The notes: a model not told the origin generated them from the letters alone. Numbered from the stretch's first letter, positions 26,100 to 36,808 are shown. The stretch is 64,000 nt of DNA from Pirellulales bacterium (GCA_036499395.1 DASYDW010000123.1:123144-187143); one strand, 5' to 3'. Program-made: numbers and translations.

Positions 26100-27917
26100 T
26101 CACGACTTGCCGAGCGGCAGGACGACCTTGCTCAACAGGACCGGGACTTTGGTCGGCTTCAACGGGTTGTCCCCCACGGCCACGGTCTTTGGGTGCGCGA
26201 TTCCCAGGACCAGTACGCAATCTCCGGCGGAGAGTCCGGTGATTGGTTCGTCGAGCGGCAGGAAGTACTGTTCGCTCGATCCGACCAGCTCGATCCACAA
26301 CGCGCTTTCGGCGTCGTCCCCTGAAAACACTTTCTTAACCCGGCCAAAGACAAACGCCCCACCGTAAGGAGCGCGATCCTTGCCGGCATGTGCGTTGATC
26401 GGCCGCATTTGATCGCCGTCGCGCCACGGAACTGATCGCAGCTCGGCAACCGCCTGGTCGCACTCGCGGATCACGGCCTGCTGCTCGTCCAAAGGCATCG
26501 GTAATTGGGCGCCAGGATTCGATTGCACGTATTTGATGGCCGTTATCGTGCGGGCCAGCTCGTCGAGTGCGACGTAATCGTCATCTTGTTGCGGCCGCCA
26601 ATTCTTCGAGGCCAGTTCCGCACGCAGCTTCTTCAACCGGTCTGAAGCCGTGAGCAGCGCCGCAAACTGTGGCTGCGACGGTTCCGGCACGCTGCGACGC
26701 CGCAACTTCAGCGGCACGACCGCCGTTTCTTGATGCCGCTCCAGCTCGTGCAAATGACGAGCGTGAATGGCGTAGCCAAGCCCGAGTTTCTGATTGACCC
26801 ACGAATTCACACCGACCACCTCACCGCGCGCGTTGATCAGCGGACCCCCGCTATTGCCTGGTGCGATCTTGGCGTCGTGCTGGATCCACAGATCATCGTC
26901 GCTCCCTTCGAGAGTCGAGGTGAGCCATTGCCGCGTGTCGGCCGGCAATTGCGTGGTATGCAGCACCCGACCCACGATTCCGCCGGTCGTAGTGAACTCG
27001 TTATCTTGCGGATGTCCGATGGCATAGACTTGCGCCGCATCGCGCGGGCCGTCGCCAAAGTTCAGTTCTAGCGCCTGCACATCCGCCGGCGCGCCGTTGA
27101 GCTTGATGATCGCCAGATCGCTATGACGGTCGATCGCCAGATAGCCTTCGACGCCAAATCGCGTGCCATCGTTGAATACCACATCCGCTTTCGATGCATC
27201 GGACACGACGTGATAGTTCGTGGCGACGAGCCCACTTCTGTCGATGACAAAGCCCGATCCTAAACCGCGCCGATTATTTAGGCTGTCGGAAGTTTCGATC
27301 TTCACGATGCCGTGCTTGACGTATTCGACCACGTCTTCCAGCGGAGCGCCGGCAACAGGCTTCGGCTTATCGGCCGCGTCCGCGCGTGGATGAGGATTGA
27401 ACGGCGCGCGATTGAAGGCGGTTGGCTCGCCATCCTGCGGCGCCGACCGGGCGGCAGCTACCTCACCACTCGCAGCTCGCGGCGAGGACGCCGGACGCAG
27501 CGCATAAATCAGTCCGGCCGTGGCAAAGATCAACGCCGCGGTTCCCGCGGCTAGCCATGCCCAAGGCGGTTGCGTCGCGTTGCGTCGCGTTGCCGATCGA
27601 CGCCGCGCAGGAACATCGATATCAACGTCCACTACGGACGCACTGTCGACGCGCGCAGGCTCGGGCGATGAATCTGCAGGGAATGCCGGCGCATCAACCT
27701 GTGTATGACTTGCCGGAATGGGCGGCGGGATGGGTACCGACTTTCTCGGCGTCGAAGGCACAAGGTCGGTATCGAACGCACTTGGCTCAGCGACAGGCAG
27801 CTTATTCGGCACGTCGAGCGCGTTGCCGCACTTCGGACACTTTCCCCGCTTGCCCGCGTGCTCATCGCGGACTTGAAGCTTCGCCCGGCAGTTGGGGCAG
27901 GTCACGCGAATAGCCAT
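26100..27917 (-). CDS. zinc-ribbon, membrane-anchored S1C serine protease (HtrA-like)
   Basis: 605 residues. A zinc ribbon opens the protein: CPNC (7-10) and CPKC (27-30). A Pro-rich linker is followed by one membrane segment (about 119-140), then a trypsin-like domain with the triad His236 (ATNYHVVSD), Asp267 (RHSDLAI) and Ser356 (PGNSGGPLI). No PDZ domain follows; instead there is an alpha/beta C-terminal region of about 200 residues ending LVLGIAHPKTVAVGDNPLKPT. The linker contains a short repeat (SATRRNATQ) from a tandem DNA repeat at 27569-27594. The zinc ribbon should be cytoplasmic and the protease periplasmic. Convergent with the preceding ExbB-like gene. Confidence 0.88.
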   Translation of the reverse strand: MAIRVTCPNCRAKLQVRDEHAGKRGKCPKCGNALDVPNKLPVAEPSAFDTDLVPSTPRKSVPIPPPIPASHTQVDAPAFPADSSPEPARVDSASVVDVDIDVPARRRSATRRNATQPPWAWLAAGTAALIFATAGLIYALRPASSPRAASGEVAAARSAPQDGEPTAFNRAPFNPHPRADAADKPKPVAGAPLEDVVEYVKHGIVKIETSDSLNNRRGLGSGFVIDRSGLVATNYHVVSDASKADVVFNDGTRFGVEGYLAIDRHSDLAIIKLNGAPADVQALELNFGDGPRDAAQVYAIGHPQDNEFTTTGGIVGRVLHTTQLPADTRQWLTSTLEGSDDDLWIQHDAKIAPGNSGGPLINARGEVVGVNSWVNQKLGLGYAIHARHLHELERHQETAVVPLKLRRRSVPEPSQPQFAALLTASDRLKKLRAELASKNWRPQQDDDYVALDELARTITAIKYVQSNPGAQLPMPLDEQQAVIRECDQAVAELRSVPWRDGDQMRPINAHAGKDRAPYGGAFVFGRVKKVFSGDDAESALWIELVGSSEQYFLPLDEPITGLSAGDCVLVLGIAHPKTVAVGDNPLKPTKVPVLLSKVVLPLGKS

Positions 27918-28196
27918 AGCGAACCCTCGTTCTCCTCCAGTTGCTTAGCCTACCACGCGACCACAGGACGAGCCACGAAATGCCGCCGGATTAAGAAATT
28001 CCAAGTCTTTTCTACGCGGCGAAATACTGACGCCCTCGCGACGAATGACCAAAGATTGTCCACCGCCATGGCCGCCCCCCTCAAAAGCCAGACCGTGCGT
28101 GGTACAATGCTGCCAAACGCGACAACGGAAAACCCAGAGAGATGAGGAGGGCCCGTGCCCTCGGTGTCACTCGCTTGACCCGGCTCTTGGCCCGCA
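27918..28196. other. intergenic region between divergent protease and ABC operon
   Basis: 279 bases. A short hairpin GAGGGC-CCGT-GCCCTC (28147-28162) lies in the leader of the ABC operon, about 35 bases before its first ATG. No gene seen. Confidence 0.4.
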
Positions 28197-29154
<958 letters not shown>

Positions 29155-29165
<11 letters not shown>

Positions 29166-30045
29166 TAACGCGCACTACTACGGCTGGGAAGGGGAATTGC
29201 ATTCGCCCTGGTGGGCCACGCTGGCCATCGTGCGCGTGGCCCTCTTGCAAGTCTTTCGCCGCAAGTCCTACTGGCTGGTGATCGGCCTGGGCGTGTTTCA
29301 GTTCTTGATGTACTGGATCATCATCTACGTGCTAACGCAGGCTCGGCTGCCCGCCGATGCGCAGCGCGACATGTACGAGTGGTTCGGCTTCACCCCCAAA
29401 GCCGAGGCGGGCGAAGAGATCGGCTACATCCGCTTCATGCAGCAGCAGAGCGTCGTGGTCATGATCTTGCTGGCCTTCTCGGGCAGCTTGCTTGTCGGCA
29501 CGGATTTCCGCAACCGATCGCTGCCGTTTTATCTTTCGCGACGCGTTGACCGCCGACATTACATCGTCGGAAAGCTGCTGGCGATCAGCGTCATCATCTC
29601 GCTGTTAACCACGCTGCCGGCGCTATTGCTGTTCATCGAATTCGGCATGTTCACGCCCTCGACCGGTTACTGGGCCGAGCATTGGGACGTCGTGCCGTCG
29701 GTTCTTGCGTACGGGCTGGCATTTTGCGTCGTGCTCAGTATTCCTCTGGTCACGATCTCGGCTTATCTACAGCGAATGGCGCCGATCGCGATCACCTGGT
29801 CGACGATTTTCGTGATGCTGGGGCGCCTAGGCTCGTACCTGCGCGACGCTACGGATAACGACGATTGGAAACTGATCGACCCTTGGCTCGATATTCGCCT
29901 GCTTGGCAAGCTGTGTTTTGGCACCTTTAGCGACGATTACGAGTACTGGCGGGCGCTCAAGGCGACCGCGCTGCTGGCGACAATCTGCGTGATCTGCCTG
30001 GTAGCGCTCACGCGCCGCGTCCGGGCCGTGGACATTGTGGAATAA
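29155..30045 (+). CDS. ABC-2 type transporter permease (first)
   Basis: 296 residues with about six membrane segments: YWLVIGLGVFQFLMYWIIIYV (about 40-60), VVMILLAFSGSLLVGTDFR (about 100-118), SVIISLLTTLPALLLFIEFG, VLAYGLAFCVVLSIPLVTI and ALLATICVICLVAL. The loop LVGTDFRNRSLPFYLSRRVDRRHYIVGKLLAI between the second and third segments is a common ABC-2 feature (coupling helix). It overlaps the ATPase gene, so the two form one translocating unit. Confidence 0.9.
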
Positions 30046-30108
30046 AAGGCGTTGCCAGAGTCGATTCGAAGGCACTGCTCGGCAAATAAATCTCACCATA
30101 GATGCTTC

Positions 30109-31026
30109 ATGTTCCTCACCTTTGACCACGTCACGAAGTTCTACGGGCCCGTGATCGGTGTGAATAACATCAGTTGTCGGATCGGGCCGGGCATTACCGG
30201 ATTGTTCGGCGCCAACGGCGCTGGCAAATCGACGTTGATGAAACTGGCCAGCGGTCAATTGCGCCCCAGTCAAGGGGACGTCCGGATCGGGGATCATCGC
30301 GCCTGGTCCACCGAAGCCAAACGCCACATGGGATACGTCCCTGATCTGAACAGCTTCTACGAAGAAATGACCTGCCGCGACTTTGTCTATGTCATGGCCC
30401 GGCTCTATGGCATGTCGCGCTTGCAGGCTCGGTCCCGCACGGCGGAAGTGATCGAAGAAGTCGGCATGTCCGATCGCGCCGGACGACGACTGGCCGGTTG
30501 CAGCCACGGCATGCGACAGCGCATCAAGCTGGCCCAGGCGCTGGTCAACGACCCGCCGATCCTGCTGCTGGACGAACCCCTCAGCGGCATCGATCCGGGC
30601 GGCCGTCGAGAAATCTCGCGCCTGCTGCTGGCGCAAGGCGAGAAGGGAAAGACGATCCTGATTTCCAGCCACATCCTGGGCGAGACCGAATCGCTCACCG
30701 ATTCGGTTCTGATCATCGCTCGCGGGCGGATCGTGGCCTCGGGCACGCTCACCGAGATTCGGGCCTTGCTCGAGGACCGGCCGTTGACGGTCGAAGTCGG
30801 CTCGTCGCAATCGCGGCAGTTGGCCGCGCTCCTGATACCCGAGCCCGAAGTACGCGGCATCGAATTGCGCGGCGACAGCCTGGTGATTCAAACTCGCAAC
30901 CCGGGGCGATTCTTTTCGCTGCTCAACGACCTGGTCGCGCAGCATGGACTCGACGTCAGCAAACTGCGCACGCTGGATGGCGGGGCCGATGCCGTCTTCA
31001 ACTACTTGCAGCAAGGGGCCCGATGA
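30109..31026 (+). CDS. ABC-2 type transporter ATP-binding protein (second)
   Basis: 305 residues from the ATG at 30109 (the frame is open to 30052 but that stretch reads as non-coding). Walker A GANGAGKST (34-42), signature CSHGMRQRIKLAQAL, Walker B LLLDEPLSGIDPGG and ISSHILGETE. The SHGMRQ signature is typical of the GldA/NosF-type subfamily. The extra C-terminal domain follows. The stop overlaps the next start (ATGA), so it pairs with the second permease. Confidence 0.92.
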   Translation: MFLTFDHVTKFYGPVIGVNNISCRIGPGITGLFGANGAGKSTLMKLASGQLRPSQGDVRIGDHRAWSTEAKRHMGYVPDLNSFYEEMTCRDFVYVMARLYGMSRLQARSRTAEVIEEVGMSDRAGRRLAGCSHGMRQRIKLAQALVNDPPILLLDEPLSGIDPGGRREISRLLLAQGEKGKTILISSHILGETESLTDSVLIIARGRIVASGTLTEIRALLEDRPLTVEVGSSQSRQLAALLIPEPEVRGIELRGDSLVIQTRNPGRFFSLLNDLVAQHGLDVSKLRTLDGGADAVFNYLQQGAR

Positions 31027-31787
31027 ATCTCTTCCGCGCCTGGGTCACTTTGCTCTGGCTGTCATTCCGCCGCTTGTTGTGGTCGGGCAGCACGCTGATG
31101 GTCATGCTGCCGCTATCGGCTCTGACCTTGTTCTTGTTGCGCCAACGGTATTGGCAAAAAGAAGACACGTTCGAAGCATTCAATGACTTCAGCCTGGGCT
31201 TGATGTTTTTGTTCGCCTCGTTTGTGGTGCCGATTTGCGCCGTGGCCTATGCCACGGCCAGCATCGGTGGCGATCGCGAGGATCGCACGCTGCTGTTCCT
31301 GCTCGTGCGACCGGTCCCTCGTCCGCTCATTTTTCTCGCCAAGTTCCTCGCCACGCTCCCCTTGGTGCTGGGCCTGGTGATGGGGGCGTTTTTTGCCTAT
31401 TGCTGGCTGGGAGGAGACCTCGGGCGGCGCGCTTACGGGCTTTATCTCCCCGCGATTTTTTACATGGCCATCGCTTATGTAAGCTTGTTCCATTTTTTTG
31501 CCGTGTCGTTTCGCCACTCGACGATCATTGCGTTGATTTACTCGCTGTTCATGGAGTTGTTGCTGGGAAACATGCCCGGCATTGTGAAACGCGTGGCCAT
31601 CAATTACTACGGTCGGTCGATGATGTACGCGGCGGGAGTTCCCAGCGGACTGGAACGGCCCGACGCACAATGGTTCGAGCCGATTTCCGCCACCACTGCG
31701 GCCACGGCCTTGGCCGGCATCACGGTCATCGGCCTGCTCGTGGCGCTGGTCGTGTTTCAGCGTCGCGAGTACACTGACCTGACCTGA
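31023..31787 (+). CDS. ABC-2 type transporter permease (second)
   Basis: 254 residues from the ATG at 31023, overlapping the preceding stop by four bases. Six membrane segments are visible, including MVMLPLSALTLFLLR, LMFLFASFVVPICAVAYATA, FLAKFLATLPLVLGLVMGAFFAYCW, AIFYMAIAYVSLFHFF and a last one ALAGITVIGLLVALVVF. The ATASIGGDREDRTLLFLLVRPVPRPL loop between segments 2 and 3 is the ABC-2 coupling region. Last gene of the operon; the substrate cannot be read from the sequence. Confidence 0.9.
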   Translation: MNLFRAWVTLLWLSFRRLLWSGSTLMVMLPLSALTLFLLRQRYWQKEDTFEAFNDFSLGLMFLFASFVVPICAVAYATASIGGDREDRTLLFLLVRPVPRPLIFLAKFLATLPLVLGLVMGAFFAYCWLGGDLGRRAYGLYLPAIFYMAIAYVSLFHFFAVSFRHSTIIALIYSLFMELLLGNMPGIVKRVAINYYGRSMMYAAGVPSGLERPDAQWFEPISATTAATALAGITVIGLLVALVVFQRREYTDLT

Positions 31788-31823
31788 GCCAGTCCCTTCG
31801 CGCCGCAGCACATTTCTTGCGCC

Positions 31824-33029
31824 ATGCCCGACATCTGGACATTCCATTCCGCCGGACAGTTGGTCTTCGGGTGCGGTGCGAGCGCTCGCATCGGACAGCT
31901 CGTAGCGCGGCTGGGTGTGCGCCGGGTGATGATCGTCACGGATCAGCATCTGATCGATGCCGGCATTGCCGATTCGATCGCCGTACCGTTGGCCGCCGCG
32001 GGAATCGACGCGCCGTGCTTTACCGGCGGTGTCCCCGAACCAACGCTCGAGGCAGCCGAACGCTCGATCGCTTACGCGCGCGACTTGCGTCCCGAAGCGG
32101 TCCTCGGTCTCGGCGGTGGCAGCAATATGGACCTGGCCAAAATCACGGCCACCGTCATGGCCCACGGGGGAAAGCCGCGCGATTATTTTGGCGACGATTG
32201 TCTCTCCGGGCCTGTCTTGCCGCTGGTCTGCGTTCCGACGACGGCTGGCACCGGCAGCGAAGTTAGCGCCTCTTGCGTGCTGACTGATCGCGAGGCGCAG
32301 GTAAAAGTCGGCGTGCTCAGCAACTATCTGCGGCCGCGGCTGGCGATCGTCGATCCGCTACTCACGCTTTCCTGCCCGGCAAAGGTCACGGCCGATAGCG
32401 GCATCGACGCGCTAACCCATGCGATCGAGGCATTCACGGCCGTCGACAACGAACATTTTCCATTGGCTCCCAACGAGAAAACGGTTTATCAAGGGCGGCA
32501 TCCGCTGGCCGATGCGCTTGCGGAAAAGGCAATTCGTTTGATTGGTGCAAACCTCGAGCGCGCCGTCAAAGAACCGAGTAACGAAGATGCGCGGGAAGCG
32601 ATGTCGCTGGGTGCGACGCTCGCCGGTCTGGCGTTCTCGAATGTGGGCGTCGCCCTGGTCCACGCTTTGGAATATCCCCTCGGCGGTTTGACGCACTGCT
32701 CGCACGGCGCCGGCAATGGCCTGTTTCTGCCCTACGTCATGCGATTCAACTTGCCGCAGCGCGAACAGGCGCTCGCGCGAGTCGCGGCCTTCCTGGGCGT
32801 CGACACGCGCGGGCAATCCGATCATCAGGCGGCCGAAGCAGGCATTAGGCGCGTCGAAGAATTGAAACAGGCGACCGGCATTCCAGCGCGATTGCGCGAG
32901 TTGGGGGTCACGCGCGAGCAACTGCCGCAGTTAGCGGAAAAGACCTTGGCCATCAAGCGCATCTTGCGCGTCAACCCTCGCGTCGTGACGCTTGCGGATC
33001 TGATGTCGATTCTGGAGTCGGCACTCTAA
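31824..33029 (+). CDS. iron-containing alcohol dehydrogenase
   Basis: 401 residues, usual length for the Fe-ADH family. NAD binding: GLGGGSNMDLAKITA (the GGGS motif) near residue 94-108, and PTTAGTGSEVSA. Metal ligands appear in DSGIDALTHAIEAF (Asp and His) and ALVHALEYPLGGLTHCSHGAGNG (two His). The enzyme oxidises or reduces short alcohols/aldehydes with NAD(P); substrate is not deducible. An extra stretch around ENEKTVYQGRHP is longer than in the shortest homologues. Its TAA overlaps the start of the GNAT gene (TAATG). Confidence 0.93.
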   Translation: MPDIWTFHSAGQLVFGCGASARIGQLVARLGVRRVMIVTDQHLIDAGIADSIAVPLAAAGIDAPCFTGGVPEPTLEAAERSIAYARDLRPEAVLGLGGGSNMDLAKITATVMAHGGKPRDYFGDDCLSGPVLPLVCVPTTAGTGSEVSASCVLTDREAQVKVGVLSNYLRPRLAIVDPLLTLSCPAKVTADSGIDALTHAIEAFTAVDNEHFPLAPNEKTVYQGRHPLADALAEKAIRLIGANLERAVKEPSNEDAREAMSLGATLAGLAFSNVGVALVHALEYPLGGLTHCSHGAGNGLFLPYVMRFNLPQREQALARVAAFLGVDTRGQSDHQAAEAGIRRVEELKQATGIPARLRELGVTREQLPQLAEKTLAIKRILRVNPRVVTLADLMSILESAL

Positions 33030-33520
33030 TGGCGGAATCAGACAACGCGATGCCCAAGGCCGGACCGGTGGAGGTCCGTCTGCTCGCTGCCGACGATTTT
33101 CCCGCTGCCTGCCGGCTGTTGTCCGAGTTGGGGCGTCCGGCCGTGACGGCAGAGACAGAGGGGCGAATTCAGAAAGTCCTCGAGCGCCATCTGGCCAGTC
33201 CAGACACGACGAGCTTGATCGCGCTGCGCGACGGTCAGGCGATCGGCCTGCTGTCGCTGCATATTCGCGAAAGGCTCAGCCAACCGGCTCCCGAGGCCTG
33301 GATCCCCGACTTCATCGTGACCGCCAGCGAGCAAGGACACGGCGTCGCGCAGGCCCTGATGAATCGCGCCATAGAAATTGCGCGGCAGCGCGGCTGCTAT
33401 CGAATCGCGCTCGAGTCGCATTACCACCGGCACCGGGCCTATCGCTTTTACGCCCGCGAGGGTTTTGCCGACGTCGGCAAGTGTTTCTCGTTGCCGCTGG
33501 TGCCGCCCCAGGCCCCCTAA
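33029..33520 (+). CDS. GNAT family N-acetyltransferase
   Basis: 163 residues, full length. The acetyl-CoA site is EQGHGVAQALMNRAIEIARQRG (motif A with Gln-x-x-Gly-x-Gly/Ala, about residues 110-131), and the C-terminal HRAYRFYAREGFADVGKCF is the usual GNAT ending. It follows the alcohol dehydrogenase with a one-base overlap, so both are cotranscribed. It transfers an acetyl group to an unknown amine or alcohol. Confidence 0.88.
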   Translation: MAESDNAMPKAGPVEVRLLAADDFPAACRLLSELGRPAVTAETEGRIQKVLERHLASPDTTSLIALRDGQAIGLLSLHIRERLSQPAPEAWIPDFIVTASEQGHGVAQALMNRAIEIARQRGCYRIALESHYHRHRAYRFYAREGFADVGKCFSLPLVPPQAP

Positions 33521-33739
33521 ATTCCCGCGTACAGCGGGCCTTCCGCGCCCCTGTAGATTTCTCACCAAGCCGTTAGAATGGCGGCTTTCTCGGCGCGGGC
33601 CGAATGCAAGTGGGCGGCGTCTCGTTGATTATCCTCGACGCCTTCGCGGCAACGCACGCACACGTCCAAGATCCCTGCGCGTACTGATGACTGACTAACG
33701 CAAACTGGCTACCAACCACCGACTACCAGTTACTTCTCC

Positions 33740-34669
33740 ATGCCCACTAATGCTACGCAAGTCGACGAGTTGCGCTGGAAGAAATTCCAGGTTTTGAACG
33801 ACGGTTTCGTTTGTCTCGTCGACGTGATGGGGGATGACCAATCGGTCGTGCAGGCCGCGCGCGTCAGCTACGGCGAAGGAACGCGGAAAGTCTCGGACGA
33901 TCGTGGGCTGATTCGCTATCTGATGCGGCACCGCCATTCGACTCCGTTCGAAATGGCCGAGATCAAACTGCTGGTCCGCGTGCCGATGGATACCTGGCGG
34001 CAATGGATTCGCCACCGCACGGCCAACGTGAACGAATATTCGACGCGCTACTCGCTGGCGATTGATGCCACGCAAGAGACGCCCCCCGATGCCTGGCGCT
34101 CGCAAGCCGCGACGAACCGGCAAGGAAGCGGCGAACCGCTCGACGCGCAACTGGGTGCCGAGCTCACGGCCGAAGAACTAGCGTTGCAGCGCGAATCACG
34201 GCGCGTGTACGAACAGCGTATCGCGCGCGGAGTGGCCCGCGAACAGGCGCGCAAAGATCTGCCGCTGTCGACTTATACCGAGGCGTACTGGAAAGTCGAC
34301 CTGCACAATCTGCTGCATTTCCTGGCGTTGCGAATGGATGCCCACGCCCAATGGGAAATCCGCAGTTATGCCGCCGCAATCGGCGAGCAGATTGTGCGTC
34401 CCTTGTTCCCGCTGGTGTGGGAAGCGTTCGACGATTATCGCCTGCGCGGCCAGTTCCTGACGCGGCTCGATCAGGAAGTGATTCGCCGGCTGCTCGCGCG
34501 GCTGGCCTCGAGCGGACGCGGCGCCGCGACGGACGAAGATTTTCTCGCCGTGCAGGACCCGAGTTGGCTCTCGCTCGCGCGCTGCCGCGAACGGGACGAA
34601 TGCCGGGCTAAACTGGCCTCATTGGGCTTTTTGCCCGAGATCACCGAAGGGAGCGACAACCATGACTGA
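33740..34669 (+). CDS. thyX: FAD-dependent thymidylate synthase
   Basis: 309 residues. The ThyX motif RHRTANVNEYSTRYS starts at Arg91 (pattern RHRx7S), the FAD/dUMP site; YTEAYWKVDLHNLLHFLALRMD follows as in ThyX, with ARVSYG as the N-terminal signature. The enzyme makes dTMP from dUMP with methylenetetrahydrofolate and reduced FAD, replacing thyA. It overlaps the following gene by eight bases. The C-terminus has about 60 residues beyond the minimal ThyX, ending SLARCRERDECRAKLASLGF. Confidence 0.94.
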   Translation: MPTNATQVDELRWKKFQVLNDGFVCLVDVMGDDQSVVQAARVSYGEGTRKVSDDRGLIRYLMRHRHSTPFEMAEIKLLVRVPMDTWRQWIRHRTANVNEYSTRYSLAIDATQETPPDAWRSQAATNRQGSGEPLDAQLGAELTAEELALQRESRRVYEQRIARGVAREQARKDLPLSTYTEAYWKVDLHNLLHFLALRMDAHAQWEIRSYAAAIGEQIVRPLFPLVWEAFDDYRLRGQFLTRLDQEVIRRLLARLASSGRGAATDEDFLAVQDPSWLSLARCRERDECRAKLASLGFLPEITEGSDNHD

Positions 34670-35087
34670 ACGACGATCGCGCGCCTCGGCCACGACCGAG
34701 CAATCGGTCAGCGACGAATTGCTGGCCCTCAATCAACGGCTGCTCGAGAGCATCGTCTCGGCCGACTGGAAAACGTACGAGAAGCTGTGCGATCCGACGA
34801 TTTCGGCGTTCGAGCCCGAAGCGCGCGGCCGGTTGGTGGAAGGGATGCCGTTTCATCACTTCTATTTTCAACTCGGCAAGCCCAAGGCGGTGCCGCAGCC
34901 CACGATGTGCTCGCCGCACGTGCGTATGCTAGGAGATGATGCGGCCGTTATCAGCTATGTGCGTCTGGTGCAGAAGCTGGACGAGTCGGGCGCGCCGGTC
35001 ACGACTGTTTGCGAAGAGACGCGTGTCTGGCAGCGCCAAGCCGGCACCTGGCGTCACGTCCATTTTCATCGCTCGAATAACGCGTAG
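34662..35087 (+). CDS. SnoaL-like/CaMKII association-domain-like protein
   Basis: 141 residues, overlapping thyX by eight bases. The core (DELLALNQRLLESIVSADWKTYEKLCDPTISAFEPEARGRLVEG MPFHHFYFQLG split as in the family) closely follows the CaMKII association-domain and SnoaL/DUF4440 pattern: an N-terminal helix, a 'DPTISAFEPEA' turn, 'FHHFYF' and a C-terminal GTWRHVHFHRS strand. These form oligomeric alpha+beta cones that bind small ligands or act as enzymes; no catalytic residue is proven. Cotranscription with thyX is likely; the functional link is unknown. Confidence 0.88.
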   Translation: MTERRSRASATTEQSVSDELLALNQRLLESIVSADWKTYEKLCDPTISAFEPEARGRLVEGMPFHHFYFQLGKPKAVPQPTMCSPHVRMLGDDAAVISYVRLVQKLDESGAPVTTVCEETRVWQRQAGTWRHVHFHRSNNA

Positions 35088-35193
35088 CTGACGCGCCGAG
35101 TTTCACGCGATTCATCATCTGCTGCCGCCTCTGCGCGCTGTGGGCACCGTGCGTCACGGCGTCGGTTCGGCAATTCTCTCGGCAGAGACGCTC

Positions 35194-36441
35194 TTAGAAC
35201 TGGAACGACGCGCGGGTCACCAACCCGTCGAACGAGAGAATGTTGGAATTGTCGGTCAGATTAAGTATCCCACCGGTGCCACCGAGATCTGTCCAGAACT
35301 GGAACATGTAGCCCGCCGACAGAACCAGTCGATCGCTGGCGCGCCACGATCCGCCGAACTCGATGTCCGCGACTGACACCATTCGCGTCAGGCTTTCGCG
35401 AATCGTGACCGAGTTGACGTTGATGATATCGTCGACCGAATACGAAGCGGTGTGCCCGCCAAGCAGCATGCCATAACCGCCGCGCATGTACAGGGCCGTA
35501 CGTGGGCCAAAATTGCGACGGGCTTCGAGCGTCGCCCGCGGCCCGGCTCCGGTAAAGGCATTGGTTTGAAATTGCGTGAACGACGGAGTTCCGCTGTCGT
35601 AGCTAAGCGTATTCGTGGATTGGCTGAAATCCATAATGCGTGCGCCGACCGAACCGGTCAGCAACCACCGTCCCGCCCCCAAGGCCACCGGCTTGAAAAA
35701 GTCGATGTCGAAGACGTTCAGCCGCAAATGCATCTGGGCACTGATCTGATTGCCGAAATCGGGGCCGTTATTATTGTTGTTGTTATTTCCCTGGCCGATC
35801 AATTCCCAAATGATGTCGACATTCGGAATGAAGCCCGCGTTCTGGCCGACCGCGTTGAAGCCGGTGCCGGCGTTTTCCTGAAAGTGCCAATAGGTGAATT
35901 GCACGCCGGCACCGGTTACAGGCGAGCGATAACCCAGAAAGACGCGGGGTGACGATTGATAGTTGAAATCGAAGGGACTCATCGTCGCCGAGACCTGGCC
36001 GTTGTTCCCTTGGCCATACATGAACGCCACAGGCTCGCTGAAATGCGGCCGCAAAAGCAAATAGTCGGCGCCGGCGTAATAGCCTTGTGAAAGCGTGGAC
36101 TGCGCAATCTCGAGCGCCGACCAAGCCACGGATTGCGTCGCATCGAGCGGTGCGTTCTCGTCGATTTGCTCGAGGCTTTGCCCAAACAGTCCGCCTGACA
36201 GCAAACTGCTTCCGCCGCGCGGTTGGCTGCTGCCTGCTCCCGATAGCTCGGTCGGTTGCGACGGCAAAACGCTCGGCGGACCTGGAAGCAGTTGCGTTTC
36301 CGCAACTGGTGGCAAACGCTCGACAAAAGCCGCCGGACTGGCCAAGTTTTCCGACGCCGTCACGGTGACGCTACAAAGCTGTGCGGCGAGCCCCAGCCCC
36401 ATACCGACAACTTTTCCCCAACGCGACTTCGCGGCGATCAC
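35194..36441 (-). CDS. BBP7 family outer-membrane beta-barrel protein
   Basis: 415 residues. A signal peptide (AAQLCSVTVTASENLA region) and a Pro/Ser/Gln-rich linker precede a repeating pattern of amphipathic beta strands ending in Phe (AYSFDDIINVNS, SRVLSAGYMFQFW, VTRASFQF), the C-terminal Phe expected for Bam-dependent barrels. The segment SPRVFLGYRSPVTGAGVQFTYWHFQE is the planctomycete BBP7 signature. A run of seven Asn (35767-35787, from a GTT/ATT trinucleotide repeat) sits in a predicted loop. Role: surface barrel, ligand unknown. The next gene is on the same strand upstream at 36809. Confidence 0.88.
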   Translation of the reverse strand: MIAAKSRWGKVVGMGLGLAAQLCSVTVTASENLASPAAFVERLPPVAETQLLPGPPSVLPSQPTELSGAGSSQPRGGSSLLSGGLFGQSLEQIDENAPLDATQSVAWSALEIAQSTLSQGYYAGADYLLLRPHFSEPVAFMYGQGNNGQVSATMSPFDFNYQSSPRVFLGYRSPVTGAGVQFTYWHFQENAGTGFNAVGQNAGFIPNVDIIWELIGQGNNNNNNNGPDFGNQISAQMHLRLNVFDIDFFKPVALGAGRWLLTGSVGARIMDFSQSTNTLSYDSGTPSFTQFQTNAFTGAGPRATLEARRNFGPRTALYMRGGYGMLLGGHTASYSVDDIINVNSVTIRESLTRMVSVADIEFGGSWRASDRLVLSAGYMFQFWTDLGGTGGILNLTDNSNILSFDGLVTRASFQF

Positions 36442-36808
36442 GAGTGAACTCCCGTTATTCGTTCGGGCAGCGCGCAGCGTTAGCGCCGTGCCTCACATGG
36501 TTGGAAACACCTCGACGGAAAGGCCGGCGATGCGCGCACAATGAGCGCGGATTCCCTACTCGCGCCGCTGTGGCGGCCTTTAGCAAAAGATGCGAATTTC
36601 TCTACTGCCAGCAGCTATCGGCTACATCCCCCATAGGAAATAACCAAGGCGCATGTAGCGCCCGTCCGTACCGACCAAGCAAAGATAATGGCCTGGGAAA
36701 AATCTGACGGCCAAACTTCGAAGAAACGGGGCGCCCGGTCGTGGACGAATCGCAGCCGAATTGCTCGCGCCACGGCCAACGCCAAAGGGCCGGCGATTTC
36801 TGCTAACG
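36442..36808. other. intergenic region with no gene seen
   Basis: 367 bases between two minus-strand genes, AT-richer near 36580-36620. It probably contains the BBP7 promoter; no strong hexamer pair or terminator was identified. Short open frames here lack plausible products. Confidence 0.4.

Noticed and set aside
27569-27594. Tandem repeat in the S1C protease linker as a regulatory element
   Set aside because: It lies inside the coding region of the Pro/Arg-rich linker and is explained by low-complexity coding sequence.
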